From assembly GCA_963693285.1 (NCBI GenBank), contig OY848918.1:6942656-7006655 (forward strand): a DNA stretch of 64,000 nucleotides. The letters run 5' to 3'. Below the pieces are notes generated by a model. It ran no database searches, had not been told where the DNA came from, and worked only from the letters and a program-made list of their open reading frames with translations. Source of the DNA: Xestospongia muta (lineage: Eukaryota > Porifera > Demospongiae > Haplosclerida > Petrosiidae). How positions within the stretch are numbered: position 1 is the first letter of the stretch; every line of letters begins with the position of its first letter. Below are positions 51,301 through 61,382 of the stretch, one piece after another. The translations under genes and the position numbers were made by a program.

Positions 51301-52048
51301 GTCTCTCCCAGTCCTATACTGTTATTAGCTCTCACACTAAAGTTATAACTCTGACCAAACATTAGTCCGGTGACAGTGTAAGTAGTACTATTGTCTGTAG
51401 TAGTAATGTTCCATGGATCACTACCATCTAATGGAGTCACAGTGATGATATAGTTCACTGTGTTATATCCTCCTGTATCACTGGGAGCACTCCAAGCTAA
51501 ACTCACTGACTGGTATGTAATACTGATATTAATGAGGTTAGTAATAACACTGGGTATAGCTATATAAAAACAAATAAAATAAATTACAAATTAATCTACT
51601 CACAGTATATCAACAGAGAACATGTTATTGAATATCCTAAATTAAATTACTTACTATAGATCAACAGAGTACATGACTTCGAATTTCCCAAGCTACTTGT
51701 ACAAATCACCACTTCATCATCCAATAACTGGGTAGTTGTAAATGTCAGTGTAGCATTAGCTAAATCTCCATTGAAGGTAGCAGTAGATGAGAACATTGAA
51801 TTGCTTTGATAGCGTGTTCCACTAGTGAGGATTAAATGACTATCGGGGCTGCCAGGTGTGATCCATATAAGAACTTTGTTAAAAGCTTCTGTATTGTTGA
51901 CAACACAAAGTAGTGTAACTACTACTCCTGGTAAAACATGTGATCCTTCATTTTCACTGCAAATATTGTTAGGATCATTAAGTAACACCGATGCTCTCCC
52001 TGAAATGGAAGAAATGACCAAAAGAAGCAATACATAGTATATCTCCAT
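48368..52048 (-). CDS. Receptor E: Ig/FN3 transmembrane receptor with ITIM-like tail, 1036 aa, 12 exons
   Basis: Exons: 52048-51655, six FN3 exons of 294 nt each (51559-51266, 51220-50927, 50882-50589, 50543-50250, 50204-49911, 49865-49572), then 49520-49444, 49393-49186, 49137-48820, 48770-48714, 48660-48368. Total 3111 nt, exactly 1037 codons. Introns between the FN3 exons are 44-46 nt. Product: signal peptide (MEIYYVLLLLVISSIS), Ig-like domain with Cys in TLLC and VVIC and Trp in LIWI, six FN3 domains with conserved W, NITTTDN and GL.F.QSYNF cores, a split FN3, an FN3-like domain, stalk, TM (SITAIVTAIVTTVITFIITYYCC) and a tail with VIYDTPV, MAYGRVSI and terminal VVYDNIVI (ITIM-like, also Y-x-N). 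The full set of sites and frame suggests an intact gene. Role: probable cell-surface recognition receptor with inhibitory-type signalling, inferred. Confidence 0.9.
49572..51559 (-). repeat. Six-unit FN3 exon array, 338-339-bp period
   Basis: Exon starts are spaced 339, 338, 339, 339 and 339 bp, each unit being a 294-nt exon plus an intron of about 45 nt. The last four units are the most alike, including intron sequence (AAGTAAATTAATATGA), which shows recent unit-by-unit tandem duplication. Confidence 0.95.
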
Positions 52049-52079
52049 GGCACAACGGACAGAAAATAATTTCGTTTTG

Positions 52080-52090
52080 TGTATATATAG
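52080..52090 (-). promoter_or_regulatory. Candidate TATA box of receptor E
   Basis: Minus-strand CTATATATACAC lies about 35 bp upstream of the ATG, so the 5' leader would be very short. The homologous place for receptor B is an AT microsatellite (17831-17850) next to a transposon insertion. Confidence 0.45.
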
Positions 52091-52780
52091 GTGCTTTCAT
52101 CGCAAGACGAAAGGCGTGGTCAACATTACACTCTCTCTGAAAAGACAGGAAACCGAATTCAAGATTTGAGAAAGCTAACTTTCAGCTATGGAAACCGAGG
52201 GCGGACATTCTTATAATATATTATAAGTTCTCATTCAGTACAAATAGCTTCTATGCAGGCTTCAAAGAGTGTTTTAACCCTAAATTGGAGTTTGCTAAAT
52301 TAGATTATTCATAAATTCATGGGTAAAGTTTCTCTTAAGTCAAAAAGAGACTAGTCTAACTAAATGTAAGTCCAATAAAAACAATTAGAGTTGATTGTAG
52401 ATTGAGGTTACACTGATTGTAGTTGCCATCCTTTTAATGAACTCAGTTGAAACATTATTTCTTTTCATTTACTAGGACATTTCATGATCAATGACAGTTC
52501 CATTTGCACATGAAAAGATGATCGGAAGCTATTCATTAAGTCAATAACTGTAACTGCTAACCATAACCTTGATATAACTAAAGTAAGTGAATGGGTTTAT
52601 AATATTGTATGAGCAAGGTTTTTTTAAAGTATCATCTTCAGAATGTTATTGTTATTTATTAAATAGGCTACATTTGACCACTTTCTACATAATGTGTGTG
52701 TAATCTAACTATTGCTCACAATTTGATGTACCTCAAGAATTTACTCTATTAGCAGGCTTGCTACATGCCACATATAACTA

Positions 52781-53244
52781 ATCTTGTGTAAATAAAGTTA
52801 CCTTCTAAAAGGAAAAGAGAAGATGGCCAGAAGTAGGAGAAACAATGTTAATTAGATACCTACCAAAAGATGAAAGATCCTATTTCCTACTAAAGAAAAG
52901 TGGTGATCAAAAAGATACTCAACTATTCTTACTTGGTTAGATGCATGAAGGTTGAAAATGCAACTGTCACATGACCGATGAATGAATGATTTTCTTCAAA
53001 CTCTTTAATTGGTACCTTCTCAGTTATATGTTTCAATAAATTTTGAGGTCATATGGAATATTATGTGTTATTTAAAATAAGAATTTTATGGAAGAATTTT
53101 CTTGATGGACAATTATCAGAGAAGAAGATGGTAGAAAAGTTCAAAGAAACCCAAATAGATAAAGAGTGTAATTAAAATAAATTATATTAGTGTAGTAATA
53201 TCTACTATATAACTGACTAATGATATATGATTATTTTTTACTAG
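52781..53244. other. Spacer with a third copy of duplicated flank
   Basis: 53000-53165 matches 14248-14420 and 46768-46930 (CATATGGAATATTATGTG, ATGGACAATTATCAGAGAAG). No gene. Confidence 0.6.
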
Positions 53245-53420
53245 CTGTACCTAGTGCTCTAATATCTCCCCTGAGTCCTAGTCAAACCTATCAGTTCAAT
53301 CTTCAATAGTGGACTTTACCCCTAGATAATGGAGAGAACACAGTCATTATTGTTGTGTCTCATTATTCAAGTGGTAGTAACTGTACCTGAAGAACTTGTC
53401 AAACTATTAATACAAGTTAT
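53245..53420 (+). pseudogene. Relic FN3-type exon, second copy
   Basis: Matches 13037-13220: acceptor-like tract, GTACCTAGTGCTC start and TATCAGTT, with stops. Downstream sequence to 53660 also matches 13200-13480. Confidence 0.5.
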
Positions 53421-54010
53421 AATGTGATTAACACTGGAAGGTAGTCTATATGTGATTAAGTGTATAATAGGTTGCTTAGTATGATTGAATTATTCTCTTT
53501 TGTAACTTGAAGAGTTCTTGATAAAATGTGTGAATATAATATTGGTTCTCTTAATTAATTGGCATTATAACTCAAATAAATTTCATTAAATAAAAATCTC
53601 CCATATTCATGTAACTTCGTATCTAAATTGCAAGAAGTAGTCCTTATACAGTTAATGGTGTAAACTTACTTTGATGATATATATTTTAAAAGACATCTTT
53701 AATTGAAAGTCATATGACCTGAGTGTTACCCATGTCAATGCTCACCTTATGAACTCTACTATGCAACAGCAAGCATCCTGAATTTGTAATGATTGTGTTA
53801 TTTCTTGAGTGAACAGTAATATGTGTTTTAGGTCATTTTCTTGTAGTGTAGTTCATGTTTCAGCTTCTCACATAGTCTTGTTGCGTTGGAAAGATGTGTC
53901 GCTTATTGCTGTTGAAATTGTTATCAATAGGTCGAATAGAGTTATAATCTATTAGTAGTTTTAAAGTTTGCCATCAGCTGAGTAATTTCATGGTATATGA
54001 TGGCAACTAT
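53421..54010. other. Spacer copied from the ankyrin gene 3' flank
   Basis: 53500-53670 matches 6670-6830 and 13320-13480; 53690-53830 matches 6870-7010; 53850-54010 matches 7225-7390. No gene of its own. Confidence 0.65.
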
Positions 54011-54440
54011 TCATTAATTTTCTTGTAACTTATAACCTTAATTCTTTAAATGTTGTCTTCATAATGTATAGGCTAAACTTATACTTAGCAGTATAGCTTG
54101 AGTCATCAGTATATGTTGGATCTGCACTTGGTCAAAATTCGCTAGTTGTCAAAGAAGTTTGTAAAAATGACTGTTGAAATTCCATTGTCTCTGCAATTGT
54201 GATATAATTTGACAATCTGGGCATGGCCATTCTGACTAGCTACCATTAGGGCAGTAGCACCATTCTCTTTGAGTAGTAGTTTGACAATCTCACTGTGATC
54301 AATTCCACAATCTATGATGAGAGCAGTTACTCCATCTTCCTCTGAATATTCACATCTGTACAGTTGTAGAGTAGAGCTTCAATAATCTGAGTGTGACCAT
54401 CATAATGCTAAGTTAGTCCATCCATATTTCCTCTGAATAT

Positions 54441-55669
54441 TTAACCTCGCTGGGCGTGGGCGCATAGCGAGGGTACTGTAGTCTGTCAGTATGCGTGTGT
54501 GTGTGTCTGTTACAGCGCAAATGGCTTTGAACTGCTTTAACTCGGCAACACGGCACTAGCTGGTAGCTACCAAACTATAGTGAACAGTAGCAAAACTTCT
54601 GTACTTCTTAAGAATACTACTAAAAGGAGGGTCTAACGAACAAAAAGCTTTAAAAGTCTGAAAAGCCTTTGAAAAAAGCACAGCTTTCAATGAGACTCGA
54701 GAATTCAATAAAAAGCTGCTGTGTACAGCTTATGACATCTTCCAACTTTTTAAAGTGAGAATTTTTGTTTGGAAAGTTCTGACAGTTTTATTAACCTTGA
54801 TAGTTATCTTTGTCGATACATTGAGCGCGAACTAAAAATGCTTGCATCATAACTAAACGGCAAAGATTCTTTTTCCCTTTGATTGAAAAGAAATGCTGAG
54901 TCATCAATAATCATCTTGCACGTCACGTGGTCTGTATTCTGTGGTATACGTATTGTTCTCATTTGAGGAACCTAAAAAGAATAAAGAAAGCCTCTGGATA
55001 AGACAGTAGCCTCGTACCCAGGCGTTCTAGTAAAGAGTAGAACGCCTGGTGACTACTGCTTGCGCATGCATGTAATTATTGAATCATGTTGACATCATAA
55101 TTACTACTTTTTCGATTAAATGACGAATCGATGGGCTGAGTTTATAAAGATGACGTTCATTCACTACACGAGTTTAAGCATGGCTAGTCGAGTTTGTCGG
55201 TTATGCAGTGATTTAGTGGAAGCCAAAAAAGCAACAACTTGTTCAATGCTGTTGGGATGCAAAACAACTGGGTTTCTCGAATAACTTCTTTGCTTGATGT
55301 TATCGTTACGAGAAATCATGGTCTCTCTTTATATATTTGTATTAAGTGCAAACTTCGAATTGTGTCTCTAGAGAAATCTCTTGCAGACTTAGAAGCATTC
55401 AAACAGCTGGTTCCTAGCTTCTTTAGAGCATACAGTAGACCAGCAGAAAAGTTTCTATCAGTACTACAAGTAGCCATCACAGTTAATTTAACATTGAGGT
55501 AAAAGGAATTTTGACGTTATAGTTGACGGAGGATTCCTAGAGTATACTATTTTCCAAGAAATCTGTGGAAATTAAATGCATGCGCAAACAGTAGTTACCA
55601 GGCGTTTAGCCTGGGTACGAGGCTAGATAAGACAGAAGATTACTGCACCGAGGTTAAGCACTTTAGTGC
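54441..55669. mobile_element. Dispersed element, family X copy 2, with nested insertion
   Basis: Starts TTAACCTCGCTGGGCGTGGG and ends ACCGAGGTTAA then GCACTTTAGTGC. These are the ends of the 32770-33612 copy inverted. Short terminal inverted repeat TTAACCTCG/CGAGGTTAA. It sits inside an ankyrin repeat unit. Its own sequence is about 600 bp; the rest is the zinc-finger element at 55007-55625. Confidence 0.75.
55007..55625 (+). mobile_element. 619-bp DNA element with 10-bp target duplication and a zinc-finger-like frame
   Basis: Terminal inverted repeats TAGCCTCGTACCCAGGC at left and its complement at right; flanked by a perfect 10-bp direct repeat GATAAGACAG (54997-55006, 55626-55635). The plus strand from ATG 55181 encodes MASRVCRLC, and after a frame change a run with LYICIKCKLR continues to 55502. 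The C-x2-C ... C-x2-C layout with the helical LADLEAFKQL tail resembles a ZAD-type zinc-binding domain. No transposase, so probably non-autonomous with a captured host exon. Confidence 0.8.
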
Positions 55670-55888
55670 ATTTTTATTTTATAATGTCTGCATTCTGTTT
55701 AAGTAAAAACTCAATAATCCTACTACAACCATATTCACTAGCTAACATTATTAATGAAGTATTTCCATCATAATTATTTTTCAGCAATATAATCTGCATG
55801 TTCTTTAAGTAATAAATTGACAATCTAGCCATGGCAATTCCCACTGACTGCCATTTGTGACATTTGATTAGCAAGCAAGCAATATTTC

Positions 55889-56140
55889 TTGTGTCCAAAA
55901 ACAAGTTGCTCTATTACAATTCCTAAGACCCTTAGTTCAATATTAGGGATTGTGTCTAGGTTGCAAAAACTAGGTGAAGGTGCTATTGTCCCCAGTCATG
56001 CTTTATACCATGGCATGCTTTTGTTCTTCACAACAAATGAAATACACACATGCTATGTATATCATGATGTGGGAGTATGTAGTTATGACAGTGTTAGTTT
56101 TCTTAATGTCATAAGTTTATTTATTGCAGCTACAAAGTAA
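55889..56140 (+). other. Unrecognised open frame, possible exon
   Basis: About 83 codons containing GIVSRLQKLGEGAIVPSHAL and CYVYHDVGVCSYDS, more protein-like in composition than the surrounding AT-rich frames. It ends in TACAAAG|TAAGTT, possibly a donor, and lacks an ATG. Family not recognised. It directly abuts the ankyrin relic, so it may be a fragment carried with it. Confidence 0.3.
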
Positions 56141-56848
56141 GTTATTATTATAGTCGACATTCCTACACAGTAATGACACATTACTGTCCACAAAACAATC
56201 TAAACAGAATCTGTTCAGAAGGCATCTGTACATTGAATTTTATTTGCAAATAGTTAATATTGTGTGCAAATAAGACATTAATAAATTTACCTGTGATAAT
56301 ATGGACCATATCATCTTTTAACTAAGGATATTACTCAAGAAATGTTATATATAATTATACTAACAAAACCACATATTGTTTGTATCTGGACTATTCATTG
56401 GAATGTAAAATATTTTCATTAAGTATATAACAATGCAAGTTGTGATTTGATTTGTTTGTTTAATTTTATGTCCCCTCAATTTAAGTATACATTCTATTTG
56501 CAACAACATAAATAGCTTGTAGTAAAAACGCTTCTGATGTAGTTTCATTTTATTGCCAAGAAATGATAATAAAAATACATAATTATAAGTAAAATTAGTA
56601 TCAAGCTGCAGTTTGTATGTATACACATAACTGCTCTTATATTTCTGATTTATTATTGTTATTACAATTTAATGGGCTGCTCATTTTTTGACATTTAACT
56701 TAAAATATATTAACATATGTAATTATATGTTATATTAGTACTATAAATTAATTTTTGGTAAAAAAATTAGTAATTATAAAATGATGCATATATTTATAGA
56801 ATATAGCCTTTTGTGATTTAAATTGTGCATGATATATCAATCATAGTT
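56141..56848. other. 3' flank of GIMAP copy 1
   Basis: No gene. 56571-56848 matches 61100-61382, the 3' flank of GIMAP copy 2. About 78 bp at 56475-56553 matches 61021-61088 in inverse orientation. Confidence 0.6.
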
Positions 56849-57085
56849 TCATAAAATACCACAAAACACAGCTCTAAGGAGAGCTGTATGCAAGTAAAGG
56901 TGTAATAACACTTGCCAAAAAAGTTCATTTGCAATCTCCTCTGTCAAATAGATTGTTTCACAGGAATAAATTAATCGACGAAGTGTAGTTACATAATTAT
57001 CAGATAGTTGCTGATAAGCTGGACGTAAATGTGGCAAAGTATTTTCTAAGTCAGGAAATCCAACAGCATAAATTCCTTTCCCCAT
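56849..57085 (-). pseudogene. GIMAP/AIG1-like GTPase copy 1, C-terminal part
   Basis: Matches the last third of the intact gene at 61383-62111 (MGKGIYAVGF, TLRRLIYSCETIYLTEEIAN) but the extreme C-terminus is altered by indels and ends VFCGIL. It is separated from its N-terminal part (59809-60324) by 2.7 kb of unrelated DNA. Similarity to the intact copy breaks at CTAATTTAATGGGG. Confidence 0.85.
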
Positions 57086-57464
57086 TAAATTAGAGTGAGA
57101 TAATCAATACATAAATTGTATATTATTTAAGTGTGTTTACATTTACTTTGACCTTTGTTTTTCTAAAGAATAAATTGTCCATTAATATACATTTGTAATC
57201 AATTCATTTGACTGTTTCAAAGTTAGCTATATTTTGTGTAAACAATGCATTCTCATGAGAACACATGTTTAAACTTGTTTAAACTTCACCCTTTCTTTTT
57301 TCCCATGAAGTAACTATTGTTCTTACATAAATTTGTGTATTATGAAGATAATGAGGTGATTAAGTGGTTTACAAGGTCAACGTTTATGTGAATAGACTTT
57401 AATAAATTCATTTAAACAGCTGTATGTCTACTTCATTTCCTCATTGTCTAATATTTTGCTATAG

Positions 57465-59593
57465 ATGAATGCAGAGAAATATAGAATTATACACATCAAT
57501 TCATATCCTGAATATGCTTACCATATTCTGTGTGAAGTGAGTGACACACTAGACTACACAAAGGATGGATTAATGGATGAATAGAGCTATGTATATGTGT
57601 CTATATGATCATAGTGGTCACATTTTGTGTGTAATACCACAAGTGGATAAGTTATTAAGAACAGACGATTACTCTAGTTTATATGGTTGTCATTCCAAGC
57701 TAACTGTATCACTGAATTCTCACAATACATTATTCTAACCACCTAATATTATCTGTTATGATAGGCTTACTACAGAAATATGTATGCACCTACTTACGTC
57801 TGGATCTTACCAATGTGGTATAATGCTGATTGGTGGGATGATGTCATACCTGTTAACTCATCCTGTACAATTGATGTTAGGTTGGCAGTTCTTAATGGTA
57901 CAATAGGGACTGTCCCTGATGGGTTCTTTGTTATGGAGAACAGATCAAGGGTGTCTCTCTCTGGACTGGTAAGATATGTGCTATTGTTTGTATGAAGTGT
58001 TAGTGATGTGGGTTTGTTAAACATGTTTCTAAATTAGAACTACCACATGCCATAACTAAGTATTGAACAACTACACATTATATCTAAATATAGAACTACT
58101 ATGTCATGTCATGTCTATATATAGAATTGTTATACAATAGATTTATAATTATGTAGAGCTATCTGCCACAGATTAAGCAAATCATGACTCTATGATAAGA
58201 CATGTTTACAGATTATTTTCAATACTTTGTTATATCATAAAGGGACATGATTTATGTCTATTTTAATAATGATTATTTTTCCTATATATTATCATCATAA
58301 TAAATTAAACAATATTATGATAATCCAATGTGTTTCTTTCTAGAGAGCAGTCCTTATTTGTATTGGTGTGTGATTGTATGTGTATGCTACAACCAAATTA
58401 CAATCATCAATGCTATTGAGTTAACTAACAGTATTACAGTAATTTACTATAATAGAATGCTTATGTTAGTTATAGTATGAAGATTAAGTACTAATCATCT
58501 GTTTAGTCTAGTCATAACTCTCATGTGACTATTGTCTCTTAGATGTAATAGCAATGTATGAGATCAGATGAGTACATCCTTTATGTGTGCATAACTTATA
58601 TTTCCTCAACTGTAAATCATTTAGTCTAACATGAGTAGTTTGTTATTATTGTTTTGTAATCTAATTTACACATATGTAAATTGAAAAATTATTTTTAGAA
58701 GTTTGTTTCTTCCATATAAGCTAGTTTGATAAACACTATCTCTTGGCAATTCCCTACTGTATGTGTCCTAAGAATTTCATAGCTATGTTTACTAGTCTCA
58801 GAGAGGTGATAAATAAACACAACCATATTTATGAATTAACTACTTGCTCTGATCAACAGATAACAGAGAACCTAGCATAAAGAACATTGTATAGTTGGTA
58901 CATACGTTTGGTCTAATATTAAATTCTAAAGTGAAATATCTCTATTGTAGACAGTTTGGGACCTCTTAGAAACTACCTGTGTTATATAGGGGTGTTCTCA
59001 ATAGAGTGATTTACAATGCTGTATGAATATTACTATAATGTATAATGTAATGGTCAGTCAGTATCTGTTGTTTGACTTACAAAGACTTTCAAATTAAAAC
59101 CTAAATAAAATAACATAAAACCTGTACTCATGTACTGAAATTATAAGTAGGATTGAGTGTCTATAATTTCTTATCTAATTCTTATCTAACTAACTTCAGG
59201 TGACTGTCACATCTGTAAGGTTACTGTCAGATTACTGTCAGGTTACTGTCACCGTGTGTCTAATTCTAACTAACTTCCTCAATTATTGTCACATTTCTCT
59301 TCCTGTAGACACCACAGCAGTTTTTAGACAATTATACTGCTCTGCTACAGGAGCAACGATATCAAACTTTAAATTTAACTGAGCTTAGTGTTGGAGCAGT
59401 TACCTTTGATACAGTATGGTCTATGGCTATTGGACTTGACAATGCTATGAAACGAATAGCTGTGAAAAATGACAGTGGATGTGAGAAGTTATCAGGAGAT
59501 TTGGTACCTTTGGAACAATTTGATTATACCAATGAAAAGATGGGTTGTCTTTTAAGACAAGGTTTTGCTGAAGTTAATTTTCTTGGAATTACA
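57465..59593 (+). pseudogene. GABA-B-receptor-like ectodomain fragment, three exons
   Basis: Three exons join in frame: 57465-57536 (24 codons, ends YHILCE), 57765-57968 (68 codons, AYYRNMYAPTYVWILPMWYN) and 59309-59593 (95 codons, FDTVWSMAIGLDNAM ... FLGIT). All have GT/AG borders and phase 0. The motifs CEAY...YVW...WY..WW, the Cys of the following loop, the F-D-x-V-W helix and F-L-G-I-T correspond to the ligand-binding (ANF-receptor/periplasmic-binding type I) lobe of metabotropic GABA-B-like receptors. The N-terminal lobe and the whole 7-TM region are absent, and the segment sits inside a broken GIMAP gene, so it is probably a transposed or duplicated fragment. The second intron is 1340 nt, long for this locus. 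Confidence 0.75.
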
Positions 59594-59808
59594 GTGAGTT
59601 GTAGTAGGTAGTAACTAATTGTCCATCAGGAAGTATAACCTTTAGTCTGGATACTTTAGGGGGTGTGGATTAGTTGATTACACATTGAATTAGTGATTGA
59701 AACATGAGCTTCCTGTTGAACAAAGATTGTTTACAAAATAAGCAATGACATTCACTGTGTAACATACAGTGAGCAATGTGATAGTTGCCATAGTAACTGC
59801 CATAGTGT

Positions 59809-60324
59809 TCACTGGTACAAAATGAATGTTCCACGAGTTAAAGAATCTTTTTGAAAGTTAGAAATAATTTCTTCTCTTGCTTCGTCGGTTTGATTATCAC
59901 AATGAGTTATAACAAGTGCTGACAATGGTTTAATATTGGCTCCAAATGTTTCGGTAATGAATTCAAAAACCGTCTTCTCCTCTTGTGTGAAGCGTCCTTG
60001 CCTGAAAACAAAGATTATCAAATGCAGGCCCTCGGGTGTAATAGTTTGAAAATAACATTTTACGCTTTCTATTATCTGTTCATTTGATTTTTTAGTCCCA
60101 TCCTCACTACCAGTATCTTCAAACCCTATAGTATCAATCATTCTTATAGTATATTCTCTGCCATTACGTTCATCAACCACCACCTTATCATAGTGAGTAT
60201 TAACTGATGTACTACTCCCCACAGACCCACTAGTGGGGAATACATTTTCACCAATGATTTTGTTAGCAACAGTTGACTTTCCTGCGCCTGTTTTTCCAAT
60301 GACTAGAACATTTCGACGGGCCAT
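59809..60324 (-). pseudogene. GIMAP/AIG1-like GTPase copy 1, N-terminal part
   Basis: Start MARRNVLVIGKTGAGKST carries the P-loop; DTIGFED (G3) and VITHCDN (G4) are intact. After SLTRG the frame runs into unrelated sequence and stops (TFILYQ). The rest of the gene lies at 56849-57085. A shortened product of 171 aa could be made but would lack the C-terminal helices. Confidence 0.85.
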
Positions 60325-61382
60325 TCTTTAGCTTTTAGATGCTCGACAAACAATCGCGCTCCTATTTGTAGTGGAATATTGTAAACCACACCTATTAAAT
60401 TTCTTAACAAGGGTTCTTTCTTGAGTTTACTGAAAAAAGTAACAAGCGATCACATGTTACGATGTTTAGTGTTAAAGGAATTTAAATCAAGATATAACTA
60501 CGTGACGATACTTGTTACACCCAGAAAACGGCGAGCTCACTAAATGAAAAATGTTGTCGCGAGTTATTTCTACAGAGCAGGTCTAGAAATGTCGAAAAAT
60601 AGTAGTTTTACACTCTTTCAATGATTCAAGAAGAGAAATAAGAACACAGATTTCATTATATGATTCAAGGTATCTTATGTCACAAGTTACCATAGTAAAT
60701 GTCTGGTACAAAAACTGTAATCAGTGGTGTAATTAAAACATGCCTTGAAAACATTATATATTAAGTAAGCAATGCCACAATAAATTGGATCAACTTATAT
60801 TGTATCTCTTATGATATCTTACAACAGCAAATCTAGTTAGGATTGCTGTGACATTATAGTATTGCCTACAAAGATGAATTTAAAAGTATTAATAATGTAC
60901 AGTTTAATTTGATTACTAATTACCATGGAATTGACATTAAATAAATTACTGCAGACACAGGTGAGTACATTGTGAGATATGAATTCAATAGTGACAAAGT
61001 CTGGAGCCCTGCATGTAGTTAAAATGAAACTACATCAGAAGCGTTTTTACTACAAGCTATTTATGTTGTTGCAAATAGAATGTATACTTAAATTGAGATA
61101 AAAATACATAATTATAAGTAAAATTAGTATCAAGCTGCAGTTTGTATTCATGTACATAACTGCTCTTATATTTTTGACTTATTATTGTTATTACAATTTA
61201 ATGACTGGGCTGCTCATTTTTTGACAATAACTTAAATTAATATATTAACATATATAATTAAATGCTTAACTAGTACCATAAATGATTTTTTGTAAAAAAA
61301 CTTGGTAATTATTAAATGATGTATATAATTATAGAGTATAACTTTTGTGATTTAAATTGTGCATGATATATCAATCATAGTT
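60325..61382. other. Intergenic region between GIMAP copies
   Basis: 60325-60990 is the 5' flank of copy 1 and matches 62112-62920, the 5' flank of copy 2, with one MITE difference. 61021-61382 is the 3' flank of copy 2. No further gene. Confidence 0.65.

Larger units (their letters stand above)
46346..52780. repeat. Segmental duplication, copy 2 (contains receptor E)
   Basis: Same orientation and order as 13880-19110. The left breakpoint lies at TTTGAACAGTTTGTTG just after the TC repeat; similarity persists through the relic exons, receptor gene and promoter to about 52780. Confidence 0.85.
54011..55904 (-). pseudogene. Truncated ankyrin-gene relic, interrupted by mobile elements
   Basis: 54050-54190 matches the C-terminal coding end of the large ankyrin gene (complement of GCTTGAGTCATCAGTA) with indels; 54200-54440 and 55675-55870 retain broken ankyrin repeats (SLIMLASEYG...IEFLLKQNADI). 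The two parts are separated by the family X element at 54441-55669. Frameshifts and loss of most repeats make it non-functional. Confidence 0.8.
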
